This document shows, piece after piece, positions 1 to 12,800 of a stretch of 42,358 nt of DNA. Source of the stretch: Chromatiales bacterium (GTDB lineage: Bacteria > Pseudomonadota > Gammaproteobacteria > Steroidobacterales > GCA-2729495); assembly GCA_002729875.1 (NCBI GenBank), contig PBZD01000013.1, positions 1-42,358 on the forward strand, in the 5' to 3' direction. Positions within the stretch are counted from its first letter, which is position 1. Each line of letters starts with the position of its first letter. A program made the position numbers and the translations under genes. The notes beneath the pieces were generated by a model. It was given only the letters and a program-made list of their open reading frames with translations. It did no database searches and was not told the origin of the DNA.

Positions 1-3000
1 CCGTGGCCGGTCGGTCGGCAGTTCCAGCACCGCCGGTACACCTTCGAGTTGTGCCCGCCAATAGTTGATCTGCCGCGACAGCTCCGCACCGGTTAACCGG
101 TCACGTTGCCAGACCGCATAGTCGGCATACTGCACGGTCAATGGTGCCCATGACGGCAGCTCGGCATGCCTGAATGCATTGTAAGCCGCAGCTAACTCAT
201 TAAATAAGACAGACATCGACCAGCCGTCAGCGATGATGTGATGAATAACCACCAGCAGCACTTGCTCGTGCCTGCCGGTGGTGACGATATGCACGCGTAT
301 CAATGGTCCGCTATCAAGCGCAAATGGATGCTTGGCCAGGCCATTCAACTGAGCCTGCAATTCACCCTCCGGCGCTGCCGGCAACATCGTGAATTCAACA
401 TCCACCATTAGTTCATCGGCGATCCGTTGCTGTGGCACACCGCCGTCATCGGTAAACGTAGTTCGCAAGATCTCGTGCCGCGCCACCAGCGCCTGCACAG
501 CGGCTTTAAGTGCATTGTGATCAAGTTCACCAGCCAGATGCTGACACCAGGCCAGGTTATAGGCACTGCTGCCCGGCTCCAGTTGATCGAGAAACCAGAG
601 CCGCTGCTGCATCAGAGATGCAGGCGCCTGCGTGTGAAGATGTATATCCCGTGGCAACAGCTGACCAGCACGACCGTTAAACTCAAATGCACAACGATTC
701 GTCTCGTCTGATTCAATTAAGCCCGCCAGACCGGCCACCGTCGGCTCATCGAATAATGTGCGCAACGGCAGTTCAACGGCCAGCACATCACGGATACGCG
801 CTACCAGTTGGGTTGCCAGCAATGAATGGCCCCCGACAGTGAAGAAGTTATCGTTGACACCAACTTCGGGCAAGCCGAGCAGATCAGCAAACAAACTGGC
901 CAGCGCCGCCTGCAACGATCCATTGGGTGCACCCCGGGCAGCTGTGCTATTGAGCCCTGCAATGACAACCGGATCAGGTGCCGGTAGCTGGCGACGATCG
1001 ATCTTGCCATTCGGCGTCAGCGGCAAGCTTTCGAGTTCGACAAATAATGACGGCAGCATGTAAGCCGGCAATTGATCACGTAATGCAACACGCAGCGCAT
1101 CAACATCGAGCGGTGTAACCACCGGTACGACATAGGCAACCAGCCGCTCATTACTGAGCGCCACAACCGCCGCACGGATGCCGGCAAGATCACCCAGCAC
1201 CGCCTCGATCTCACCGAGTTCAATCCGGAAACCACGTAATTTGACCTGTCGATCAGTTCGCCCCAGCAGTTCAAGCTTGCCATCACTGCGAATCCGCGCC
1301 AGGTCCCCGGTACGATAAAGCCTGTCACCCGGTCGCACCGGATCGGCAACAAAATGTTCGGCGCTCAGTTCCGTACGTTCGTGATAACCGTCTGCCAGCC
1401 CCTGGCCGCCGATATAAAGTTCACCGACAACCCCGACCGGTACCGGCCCCATACTGCCATCGAGAACCCGGATGATTGTATTGGCTATTGGCCGACCGAT
1501 GCTAATTGGCACGGATGCATCAAGAAGTCGCTCACAGGTTGACCAGATTGTCGTCTCGGTCGGACCGTACATATTCCACAATTCGCCGCCTGAATCGAGT
1601 AACTGCCTGGCGAGCCCCGGGTCAAGTGATTCGCCGCCACACAGGATGCGAAGACCCGGCAAACCGCTCCAACCGGTATTGCACAGCAGGCGCCAGGTCG
1701 CCGGTGTCGCCTGCATGATCGTCGCTCGGCTTTCCTGCAGCAGCGCGCTGAGTGCAGGGCCATCGCCGGTGATCTCGGCAGGTGCGATGATAACGGTGGC
1801 ACCAACGGTTAGCGGCAATAACAACTCGAGCACGGCAATATCAAAACTCAAGGTAGTAACAGCAAGCAACCGATCAGCCGCCTCGATGCCGGGCTCAGTC
1901 GCCATGCTAAGCAGGAAGTTCACCACCGCATGCTGTGAGATGCGCACACCTTTTGGTCTGCCCGTAGAACCCGAGGTATAGATCAGGTAGGCAACCGACG
2001 CATCGGGCGCAACTGCTTTGCCAGTGCATTCAACAACAGGCATCCGGATTTCAGCAATCCGACCGTCATCGGTCAGCAATACAATTGCACCGTTGAATGG
2101 CGGCAAGAATCCGCTGACGGCTGCTTGCGTTATCAGGATGCCGGCATCCGAATCATCGAGCATATACCGGATGCGCTGAGCAGGGTATGTCAGGTCCAGC
2201 GGCAGGTAGCCGGCACCGGATTGCAACACCCCGAGCACCGCCGTCATCATAACCGGCGCTCTTTCGGTGCAAACCGCGATATACGGGCTTGTCACCCGCG
2301 GTAACAACTCGACCAGGCACTCTGCCAGCGCTGCCGCACGCGCATCCAGCTTGCTGTAAGTCCATTGCTGACCTGCAAACTCAAGCGCGATCGCATCCGG
2401 TATCCGCTGCGTCTGTGCACTGATCAGTCCGTACACGGTCAATCGCTCATCAACTGCCCGTTTGTTCCCGGTGGTTACTGTGCATAGATCATGGCGTTGT
2501 TGCGCCGACAATAAGTCCAGCTTATCGATCGACCGCTCCGGATCCTGGGTGATTGCCTGCAATAAGATTTGATAACTTTCAGCCAGGCGATCTATGCTTT
2601 GCTGGTCAAACAGATCCGTGTTGTACTCAAGATTTACCCATAACTCATCTTCATATTCATGTGCCGATACCGTCAGGTCGAACTTTGCGGTTTCGACCGG
2701 GCCCGCCTCACCCGGCTCTATTTCGAGACCATGGATGGGTTGCGCCTCCCATGGCGTGTTGTGCAGAATAAACATGGTCTGGAATAATGGCGAGCGAGCC
2801 TGATCGCGAACCGGTTGCAACGCTTCAACAAGTTTCTCAAAGGGCAATTCCTGATGTGCAAACGCGGCCAGCGTCGTACTGCGCACCCGCGCCAGTAATT
2901 CCAGAAACCCCGGCCGACCGGATAAATCGGTACGCAGTACGAGTGTATTCACGAACAGGCCAACCAGTCCTTCAAGCTCGGTGCGCCGCCGACCGGCAAT

Positions 3001-3828
3001 CGGTGACCCCACACAAATATCATCCTGACCGGTATAGCGTGACAGCAACACATTGAATGCCGCGAGCATAACCATAAACAGCGTACATGATTGGTCACGA
3101 GCCAGTTTATTGAGTGCCATCATCAGGCTGGCCGGCATAACGCGGGTCAGGCGACTGCCATTGTAGGTCTGCTGTGGCGGCCGCGGCCGATCCGCCGGTA
3201 ACCACAACTCTGCCGGAGCATCAGCCAGTGCGGCACGCCAGAATTTGAGTTGCCGTTCCAGTTCAGGACCTGCCAGCCAGTTACGTTGCCAGACCGTGTA
3301 ATCGGCATATTGCACCGGCAGTTCACTTAATTGTGGTCGCTCACCGGCGACCAGTGCAGCGTAACAACTGGCCAGGTCGCGGAACAAAACGCCCGATGAC
3401 CAGGCATCCGACACAATATGGTGGCAAAGCACCAACAACAGGTGTTCTGTCGCAGAAATGCATAACACATGCACTCGAAACAGCGGGCCCTTCTCAAGAT
3501 CAAACGGTTCAGCTGCCAACTCACCAACCTGTGCGTGTAACACAGCACGGCCCGATCCGGTTAGCTCGTGCCATTGCACCGGCACCCGGGCGGCAGCGGT
3601 AATCACCTGCAACGGCTCTCCACCACGATCCGTAAAAGTTGTTCGCAGCGATTCATGTCGGTCAACCACCAGATTGACGGCGTCCTGCAAGCTGCAGCGA
3701 TCGAGCGAACCGGTCAAACTAACCGGTAACCGGATCGTATAGACGGTACCGGGTCCTTCAAGTTGATCGAGAAACCACAGCCGCTGTTGCGCAAACGACA
3801 ACGGAAATTCATACCGCTCGGTACTCAT
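1..3828 (-). CDS. Non-ribosomal peptide synthetase, modules 5 and 6 (3' end beyond window)
   Basis: This is the second synthetase of the assembly line, and 1276 codons are visible before the left edge cuts it. Its ATG overlaps the stop of the upstream NRPS in an ATGA junction, so translation is probably coupled. The order is a C domain (residues ~5-440, active site HHIVSDA at ~139, with the usual final Gly replaced by Ala), an A domain (~455-965, SGSTGRPKG near 620), a T domain (GGHSLL near 998) and a second C domain (from ~1045, HHIIADGWS near 1200) that is truncated. The A-domain pocket reads D-I-L-Q-L-G-M-I-W, which matches the established glycine code. No epimerase or thioesterase is visible, so the chain continues beyond the window. 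The T-C segment closely resembles the one spanning modules 3 and 4 of the preceding protein. The domain calls are secure; glycine is a motif-based prediction. Confidence 0.95.
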   Translation of the reverse strand, partial: MSTERYEFPLSFAQQRLWFLDQLEGPGTVYTIRLPVSLTGSLDRCSLQDAVNLVVDRHESLRTTFTDRGGEPLQVITAAARVPVQWHELTGSGRAVLHAQVGELAAEPFDLEKGPLFRVHVLCISATEHLLLVLCHHIVSDAWSSGVLFRDLASCYAALVAGERPQLSELPVQYADYTVWQRNWLAGPELERQLKFWRAALADAPAELWLPADRPRPPQQTYNGSRLTRVMPASLMMALNKLARDQSCTLFMVMLAAFNVLLSRYTGQDDICVGSPIAGRRRTELEGLVGLFVNTLVLRTDLSGRPGFLELLARVRSTTLAAFAHQELPFEKLVEALQPVRDQARSPLFQTMFILHNTPWEAQPIHGLEIEPGEAGPVETAKFDLTVSAHEYEDELWVNLEYNTDLFDQQSIDRLAESYQILLQAITQDPERSIDKLDLLSAQQRHDLCTVTTGNKRAVDERLTVYGLISAQTQRIPDAIALEFAGQQWTYSKLDARAAALAECLVELLPRVTSPYIAVCTERAPVMMTAVLGVLQSGAGYLPLDLTYPAQRIRYMLDDSDAGILITQAAVSGFLPPFNGAIVLLTDDGRIAEIRMPVVECTGKAVAPDASVAYLIYTSGSTGRPKGVRISQHAVVNFLLSMATEPGIEAADRLLAVTTLSFDIAVLELLLPLTVGATVIIAPAEITGDGPALSALLQESRATIMQATPATWRLLCNTGWSGLPGLRILCGGESLDPGLARQLLDSGGELWNMYGPTETTIWSTCERLLDASVPISIGRPIANTIIRVLDGSMGPVPVGVVGELYIGGQGLADGYHERTELSAEHFVADPVRPGDRLYRTGDLARIRSDGKLELLGRTDRQVKLRGFRIELGEIEAVLGDLAGIRAAVVALSNERLVAYVVPVVTPLDVDALRVALRDQLPAYMLPSLFVELESLPLTPNGKIDRRQLPAPDPVVIAGLNSTAARGAPNGSLQAALASLFADLLGLPEVGVNDNFFTVGGHSLLATQLVARIRDVLAVELPLRTLFDEPTVAGLAGLIESDETNRCAFEFNGRAGQLLPRDIHLHTQAPASLMQQRLWFLDQLEPGSSAYNLAWCQHLAGELDHNALKAAVQALVARHEILRTTFTDDGGVPQQRIADELMVDVEFTMLPAAPEGELQAQLNGLAKHPFALDSGPLIRVHIVTTGRHEQVLLVVIHHIIADGWSMSVLFNELAAAYNAFRHAELPSWAPLTVQYADYAVWQRDRLTGAELSRQINYWRAQLEGVPAVLELPTDRPR

Positions 3829-6800
3829 GAACTGCGCCGATTATGTCTTGGAATGCGCGTCAGTGCGGGCTCCTGATGATCCTGCCGAATTGATTCGATG
3901 AGCTCCGCAAGCCCGGCCACGGTCGGCGCATCAAAAAGACCGGCCAGCGGGATTTCAAGATCCAGCTGGTCGCGAATCCGGGCAATAACCCGGGTTGCAA
4001 GTAACGAGTGCCCACCGAGCGCAAAGAAATCATCGTTTACGCCGAGAGTCTCCCGTTGCAGCAGGTCACCCCAGATCGACACCAGTTCAACTTCAAGTGC
4101 AGTACGCGCGGCTGCGGACTCCGCCACAGGAGTACGCAGCGGTGCGGGTAACTCATGTCTTGCCAGTTTACCACTGGTTAGCCTCGGCAATACTTCCAGG
4201 CAATCAAATGACTGCGGCAACATGTATGCCGGCAATCGTTCGGCCAGCGCGGCGCGCAAATTGCCCGCCTGCAGTTCAACCCCCGGCGCCGGCACGATAT
4301 AGGCGGCCAGCCACGTATCGTCATCCCGCTGCCAGATCCTGGCCGCGCTGTCAGCCACCCCTGATAATGCACACAAGGTTGCCTCTATTTCAGCCAGTTC
4401 CACACGGTAACCACGCACATTAATCTGCGCATCACGCCGGCCTGCAAATATCATCTGGCCATCAGGCCGGCGATAAGCAATATCACCGGTGAGAAAACTC
4501 GACCGGGAACCGGAACCCTGCGTATTCAGCGTCGTCTGCCCCCAGTAGCCCGGTGATAACCCCGTACCGCTCAGCACAATCTCCCCATACCAGCTCGATG
4601 TGCCCGACTCATCAATAAGGTCAACCTCAAGGCCGGCGACCGGCATACCAAGCGGTATCTGTTGTCCATGCAACGGCGTGTCATGATCCGCCATGAACTG
4701 CAGCGCGACAGTCGATTCGGTCAGCCCGAATCCATTCACAAATTGGGTTCCGCGGGCGAAATACTGTTGGTACAACTCGAAGTCTGAACGTCGCACGGGT
4801 TCACCGCCCAGTACGACAGTACGTATCGACGATAAATCACGAGTATTCTCACCATTGTCATGATCACTGAAAAGGTATCGAAACAGAGAAGGCGTCGCAT
4901 GCATGACAGTAGTCGATACGCTTGCCAGTTGCTCGAGTACGGCCGACTGTTCAAACAGATGCTGGTCACTGCCGCGTACCGCCAGCGGGCATAGCGTTGC
5001 CCCGTTCAGCAAGGCGCCGAAAATATCCTGAATCGCTGCGTCGTAGGCGTACCCCGATAACCCGCTTAACCGGTCTGACGAGGCCAGGCGTAACGCCCTG
5101 CTGTAACGCCCGACCTGGATCACGACACCGCTGTGGGTTTGCATCACCCCCTTGGGTGTACCGGTCGAACCCGAAGTGTAGATAATGCAAGCCAGCGCAT
5201 CCGCTGCGATACTCACCTCTGGGTCGCTGGCCACTGCGCACTCAGTTATATCAACGAGGGAACCACACAACCCTTCTGCCTGTTGCCTGTGCAGCGGGTC
5301 AGTCACAACCGCTGCAAGGCCTGCATCGGCTGCAATACTCTTCAGGCGCGCAGCGGGCCAGGCAGGATCGAGTGGCACCCAGATGCAGCCGGCCTTGAGA
5401 ATGCCAAACAACCCGGCCACCAGCCTTTGATCGTAGCCACATAACAAACCAATGCGCGGCGACTCTGCATCAGGCGACAGTAATATTGACAACAGCTGTT
5501 GCGCCACACCATTGGCCTGTGCATTTAATGCTGCATAACTCAGCATGGCATCAGTTGTACGCACGGCAATGGCCTGCGGAGCCCGTTGCACCTGGGCAGC
5601 AAATCGCTCAACAAGATGCCCCGTCCAGTCGGGTTGCGCAATCGATGCGGGTATTGTGCCAACTCTGCTCAGGCGAATACCCACATCCCGGGATACTGCC
5701 GTCAGTATCGTCTCATAGTAATGGGCAAATGCCGCAACCGTAGCGGTATCGAATAAGTCCGGGTTGTAACCGAATCCACACTGCAACTCTCCATCACGTT
5801 CGGCTACATGCACGCTGAGATCAAACTTTGTCGTATTACTACTGACATTGATCGATTCAACCTCCAGACCATCAGGTGTAAAAGGATTTACCGGTTGATT
5901 ATGAACAGCGAACAATACCTGCACGATCGGGTTATAACTGCGGCTGCGCCGCGGGCGTAGTATTTCAACCAGTTTTTCGAAAGGCAGATCCTGATGTGCA
6001 TAAGCATCAAGTGCCGTTTGCTTAACCCGCCCGAGCAATTCACGAAATGTCGGGTTCCCGTCAACGGAAGTACGCATCACGAGCGTGTTAACGAAAAATC
6101 CAATCAGACCTTCAAGTTCCGTTCGGCTGCGCCCGGCAATCGGCGTAGCAACGACGACATCAGTGGCTCCGGCAAAACGCGCCAGGGCAATATCAAATGC
6201 AGCCATTAACACCATAAACAGGGTGCAATTTTCACTACGCCCGACAGCATGCAATGCTGCCGTCAGTCCGCCCGGCACGCTGAGCTCAAACCAGGCGCCC
6301 GCATGAGTCTGCAGCGCCGGACGGGGCCGATCGATCGGCAATTCAAGCAGTTCCGGCGCCCCGGCCAACTGGTTACACCAGTAATCGCTCTGGCGAGCAA
6401 GTTCAGCGCCCGTTAGCTGTTCTCGCTGCCAGACCGCGTAATCGGCATATTGCACCGGCAACCCCGCAGCACCTGGCGCTGCCCAGCCCGGTAACTCGCC
6501 GCGCCGAGCGGCGTTATAGGCCTGTGACAACTCATCAAATAACACCGACATTGACCAACCGTCGGCAATGATGTGGTGAATAACCAGCAACAGGATGTGC
6601 TGGTCCGGCCCACACTCGATTAAATGTACACGCAGCAGTGGCCCCGACCTCAGATCAAATGGCAACGCAATCAAATCCTCAAGCCGCCAGGAAGATCCGC
6701 AATACTCAACGCTTACCGGCATGCTTGCAGCGATATGCTGCAGCGGCTCGGCTGCGGGGGAACTCTCCGGAACAGCAATTGTTGTGCGCAGGCTGTCGTG

Positions 6801-9800
6801 CCGGGCAACCAGCGCATCAACAGCTTGTGATAAAGCCGGGCGATCCAGCGCACCGGTCAGACGAACCGACCAATGCAGATGATAAGCCGGGTTGTCCGGC
6901 TCCAGCATGGCAAGAAACCAGAGCCTCTGCTGCATGAGCGATACCGGCGCAGTACCGGATGCATTGCGCTGAACCGGGCGCAGCGGTGGCGGTGCGCGGC
7001 CAAGCTGACGACCTATGGCCGCGACGAGTCCCGTAATCGTCGGGTCTTCAAATAACGCGCGTAGCGGCAACTCGATGTTAAGCACATCACGAATTCGTGA
7101 AACAAGTTGTGTGGCAAGCAGTGAATGTCCGCCCCGGTCAAAGAAACTGTCATGCACGCCAATGTCCGTAATACCGAGAACATCCCGATACAACTCAAGT
7201 AACACTGCCTCAACCGGTCCGGTCGGTTCGACATGGGTCGACACATGTCGAAGGTACTGCTCCGGAACCGGCAACCTGTTTCGATCAACCTTACCATTCG
7301 GTGTAACCGGCAATGCATCGAGTTCAACAAACTGTACCGGCACCATGTAATCAGGCAACTGGCTACGTAATGCCACGCGCAATGCATCAACATTGATTGA
7401 CCCGGATGCCGTCACGACGTAAGCAACAAGACGCCGGTCTCTTGCAACGCTATCGATAACAACTGCGGCGGCGACAATGGAAGGCTGACAAGACAAGGCA
7501 GCCTCGATATCACCGAGCTCAATTCTAAAGCCGCGTAACTTGACTTGCCGATCCATGCGACCGAGGAGAACCAATGTGCCGTCACTGTGATAGCGGACGC
7601 GGTCACCGGTACGATATAACCTGCCGTCAGGCACAAATGGATCAGTGACAAACCGTTCTGCCGTGAGCACCGGATCACCCACATAACCGGTTGCGACACC
7701 CGCACCGCCGATGCAGAGCTCACCGGGAACGCCGGGCGGCACCAGGCGCAACTCGGGATCACAAACATAAACCCGACTTCCCGCAAAGGGCCGGCCGATT
7801 GGCATGCAGCCTTCAATCATGACATATTTTTTCATGTCACCGAGTGCTTCAAAGAAAGTACTGTCAATGGTTGTTTCAGCCGTACCGTAGGAATTGACCA
7901 CCCGCGTATGCGGACCGACGACAGCTGTGAGCGCAGCAAATTCTGACCCATACCAGCTGTCTGAACCGACGGCGAGGAGTCGCATGAAAGCAAGGTCTGC
8001 GCCGGATTCTTCAAGCCAGGCAAGCAGGCCACGTAACACGGCCGGTACAAATTCGGCACAAGTTATATGCCGGTCGCGCAACAAGGCATACAGCCGTGCC
8101 GGTTCGAGCAAATCAAAGCGCGGGCACAACACGAGGCTAGCACCGGAGCACAGCGCACGAATCCAGTCACCGGTAAAAACATCAAAGGAGAAACTCGCCA
8201 TTTGCAGATGCCGATCATCTGCCGAGAGGGTGTAGGCATCCTGCCACGCGCAACAGATTGCGGCGAGATTACCGTGTGTCACGGCTACCGCTTTCGGTGT
8301 TCCGGTGGACCCTGAGGTAAACAATGCATAAGCCGGATCGGCAAGCTGTGGCTGATAAACCTGACGGCTTAAGCCAGCCCCTGCCAGGCCGCCATAATCC
8401 TCATCAAGCAGGATCGTCGGCACGCTGACAAATGACAAAGCCGAAGCCGTCGTCGCCTGGGCAATCAGTGCCCGGGGCCCTACTACGGCGAACATATCGG
8501 CCAGGCGTGCCGCAGGATAGTCCGCATCAAGCGGAACATACGCACAACCAGCTTTCAGAACGCCGAGTACCGCAACCAGCAGGTTAACCGACCGATCGAG
8601 ACAAACCGCAACATAAGCGCCCGGCTCGATATCCAGACCATACAGCCGGTCGGCCACACAATTTGCCTGCCGGTCGAGCTCGGCGTAAGTCAGTCGATCG
8701 TGCCCACATTCGACAGCCAGTAACGCAGGTTGCCGGTCGACCCAGGATTCGAACAACGCAAGTACCGATTGCACTTGTTCGGTCTGCATACCATCCGACT
8801 GAAGATTAGAAAATCGGGCAGCGGGCGAATTCAACACATCGAGCAACACAGCGTGCTCGTCCGGCGGCCACAACGGTAATGCCGAGACCGGTGTGTCCGC
8901 TGCATCGATAATCACTTTTAACAGGTAATCAAAGTAGGTCGCGATTCGTTCAATCGTTTGCCGGTCGAACAGATCACGATCGTATTCAAAGACGAAGTCC
9001 AGCCCATCCGTACGCTCACCAACATTCAGGGTCAGATCGAAAGTCGACACGCCGTGATCCTGCAAGCGTCCGGTGCGCATACGAACTCCGGCTACGTTTC
9101 GCGTCCGGTCAGGAATCGGTGTCATGTTGAACATGACCTGGAACACCGGCGCATGACTCAGGGTCCTATCCGGTCGCAGCGATTCCACGAGTCGCTCGAA
9201 AGGAAGGTCCTGATTAGCCTGTGAATCGAGAATCGTGCGTCGCACACGCGACAGTAAAGTACCAAAGGTTGGATTGTCGGTCAGATCCGTGCGCAACGCG
9301 ACGGTGTTGACGAACAAACCGATCAATCCATCGAGCTCATACCAGGATCGGCCGGCAATCGGCGAACCGACCACAATATCCGTCTGCCCGGAATAACGGC
9401 TTAACAGGACATCGAATGTCCCCAGCAGAACCATGAACAGGGTACACCGATGACGACGCCCGAATACGCGCAGCATCTCGGCACGTTCGCCGGACAATTC
9501 ACGCCATAACCAGGCGCCACGAAACATTTGTTCAGCCGGTCGTGGTCGGTCGGTCGGCAACTCAAGTGCCGGCGGCACATCGCGCAGTTGCTCAATCCAA
9601 TAGTCCAGCTGGGCATCAAGTTCGGGACGCTTGACAGCATGGTGCTGCCACAGGGAAAAATCTGCATACTGGATTGGCAATGCGGGTAATACCGGCTCAC
9701 GGCCATCGGCCACGCAGCCGTAGAGGGTTGCCAGTTCATCAATAAAGATCGCGTTCGACAGACCATCGCTGACAATATGATGAATAACGACCAGTAACAG

Positions 9801-12800
9801 GAACTTCTGTGGGTCGCCCTGCAAAACATGCAGCCGTAACAACGGCCCATGATCGAGGACGAATGATTGTGCTGACAACTCTGTCAGGCGCTGTTCCCAC
9901 CCCCGTGCATCACAACCGGAAAGATCCTCGCTGCAAATCGGTACCGGTCGCTCAGGCAGAACTTCCTGATAAGGCCGGCCATCTGATGACAGGAACCGGG
10001 TGCGTAATACCTCATGACGTTGTACCAGCAAATCAACAGCCGATTGCAATACATCAAGGTCCAGGTCACCGGACAAGCGAAGGGTGAAGGCAATATTGTA
10101 AACCGGGCTATCAGGATCAAGTTCGTTCAGAAACCAGAGCCGCTCCTGGGCAAATGACAGTGGCAACCGGTCACCGCGCTCCAACCGCCCAAGCTTTATC
10201 GCTTCTGTACCGCCATCAGCATTTGCCAGATCGGCCTGATGCTGAAGGTGTTCGTCAATATAGCGTGCTACACCAACAGTGGTTGGCGCATCAAAAAACT
10301 GGGCGAGATTCAGATCAATGTCAAAATGTGCCCGAATGCGTGCCAACAATCGGGTAGCTGATAAAGAGTGTCCGCCGCTGTCAAAAAAATCATCATGCAG
10401 ACCGACCCGATTGACACCGAGGATCTCACGCCACAGAACTGCCACAGCATGCTCGGTCTCAGTACCCGGCGAGACAAACGCAACCGGTTGCTGCTGCTCA
10501 TCCGTATCTGCCGACTCCGGGTTCGGCAATGCCTGCATATCGATCTTGCCACTTGACGTCAACGGCATTTGCCCGACCTCGATCAACATGCCGGGCAGCA
10601 TGTAATCAGGCAGACGTGTTCTCAGGAAACCGCGTAACGCCTCTGCCGGAGTGATACCGTTATCTGCAAAGCCGGCATCAGTCGATTGCCAGTAACCAAC
10701 CAGTAGCGACTCACTGCCGCATCGCAGACGAAGATCGACACAGGCATCGCTGACCCCGGGATGATCGCGCATTACAGCGGCGATCTCATCCGGCTCGATA
10801 CGAAAACCCCGTAACTTGATTTGCCGATCCACCCGGCCGAGACATTCCAAAAACCCATCGGCACGATAGCGAGCCAGATCACCGGTTCGATACAGTTGCC
10901 CACTGTTGCCCGGGCCGTTACCCGCCACCGAAAACGGGTCAGGCACAAATTGTTTTGCATTCAATTCAGGTTGCTGCAGATACCCGCCACCAAGACCGGC
11001 ACCACCGACATATAGCTCTCCGACAACACCAATCGGAACCGGCTGCAACAACGTATCCAGCACATAGGTACGCACATTGTCGATCGGTTTGCCGATCGGT
11101 ACGATGGTTTCATCCTCGTCCCATAACGATGTATCAAAACAGGTTACATCCCAGATTTCCGACATGCCATAGGTATTCAGTAAGGTCATGCCCGGACAGG
11201 CCCGGCGAAACCGTCGTAACAATTCAGGGCGCAGTGGTTCACCGCTGGTAATCCACGTATGCAGACCCGGCAACCGGCGACCGAGGCGAGCATCAATATC
11301 CAATAATGCAACCAGCAAAGACGGCACGACCACAATATGGCTGACGGTCTTGCCGGCGACCTGCTCAGCAAGTCGCTCGACCAGTCTTAACGGATCCTTG
11401 ATATCGGCATCGGCAATCACCCGCAACGCGGCACCATGGATCAGCGGACCGAAAATTTCCCAAACTGAATCAACAAAACAGGGACTGGTCCGCAAACAAA
11501 AAACATCATCAACCGTGAAGCCGTATTCATGCCACATCCATTCACAGCGGTTAATGGCGCCAGCATGCAAACCAATCGCTCCCTTAGGCGTTCCGGTCGA
11601 TCCGGATGTATATAAAATATAAGCGGCATTCTTGCCGTCACCCTCAACGTCGGGTAACACGATATCGGTATTGGTTTGACTCCAGTCCATCTCATCGAGA
11701 CGAATAGTATCGAGCGTGCCGCTGACAGAGCGCGGCAAACAACCGTCTGTGAGAATCATTTGCAGGCCCGTTTGCGCAACAATAAACTGCAGGCGCAGTG
11801 ACGGATAATTCGGGTCAAGCGGCACATAAGCTGCACCGGTTCTCAACGTCGCAATAATCCCTACGACAAGCTCAACCGAGCGGCGAACACCGATACCCAC
11901 CAGGTCACCCGGACCAATACCATGACCGTGCAGTTTGCCGGCCAGCCGCTGTACACGTGAGGCCAGTTCGCCATAGCTAAGCGACTGATCATCGCCAATC
12001 AGGGCTAAGGCATCAGGGCTACGCTTAACCTGTTGCGCAAATCGCTCATGCAGCCGGGCCGGGCCCGGATAATGACGTTGCGTAGCATTCCAATCGACGA
12101 GTATCTTGCTGCGCTGCCCGGATTCAAGTAACCCAAGGCTGCCCACAGGTGTCCCGGGATTGCTGACAATTTCACCTAACAGCCTGGCATAGTGTCCCGG
12201 CAATGATTCGGCGAATGCATCGTCAAACCGAGCTGTTGAATAGCCCAAATAACCGCGAATGATGCCGTCGTCACCGAAATCGGAAACCGAAAATTCGATA
12301 TCCCAGTAAGAACTGCGTGAGGTATTCAGTGTTTCCAGGCCGAAACGCAGTTCACCACCCTGCCGGCTACGCACGAATGCATCTTCAAACAGAAACAGGA
12401 TCTGAAATAACGGGTGCTCACCAAAGCGACGCCGCGGATGCAACGCTTCCACGACCCGCTCGAAAGGGATGCCGGCATGTTGCAAAGCGGCCAGTGCCGA
12501 TATCCGCTCACGCTCCAGCACATCAGCAAAGGGCTCGTCATCGGCCACCCGATTACGAAACATGACATTATTAACCAGGCAGCCAACCATGTCTTGAGTC
12601 ATCGCAGTATCGCGCGAGGTCACCGGAGAACCGATCGCGATGTCATTCTGTCCGGAATAGCGAATCAACAAAACCCTGAATGCAGCCAGCAAGGTCATGA
12701 AAAGAGTTGCACTCGACCGGCGCGATAATGCACGCAGACTATCCGCCGTCGCAGCATCGATAACAAAACCGATTCTGGCCTGATGGCCTTGCCACTGGTC

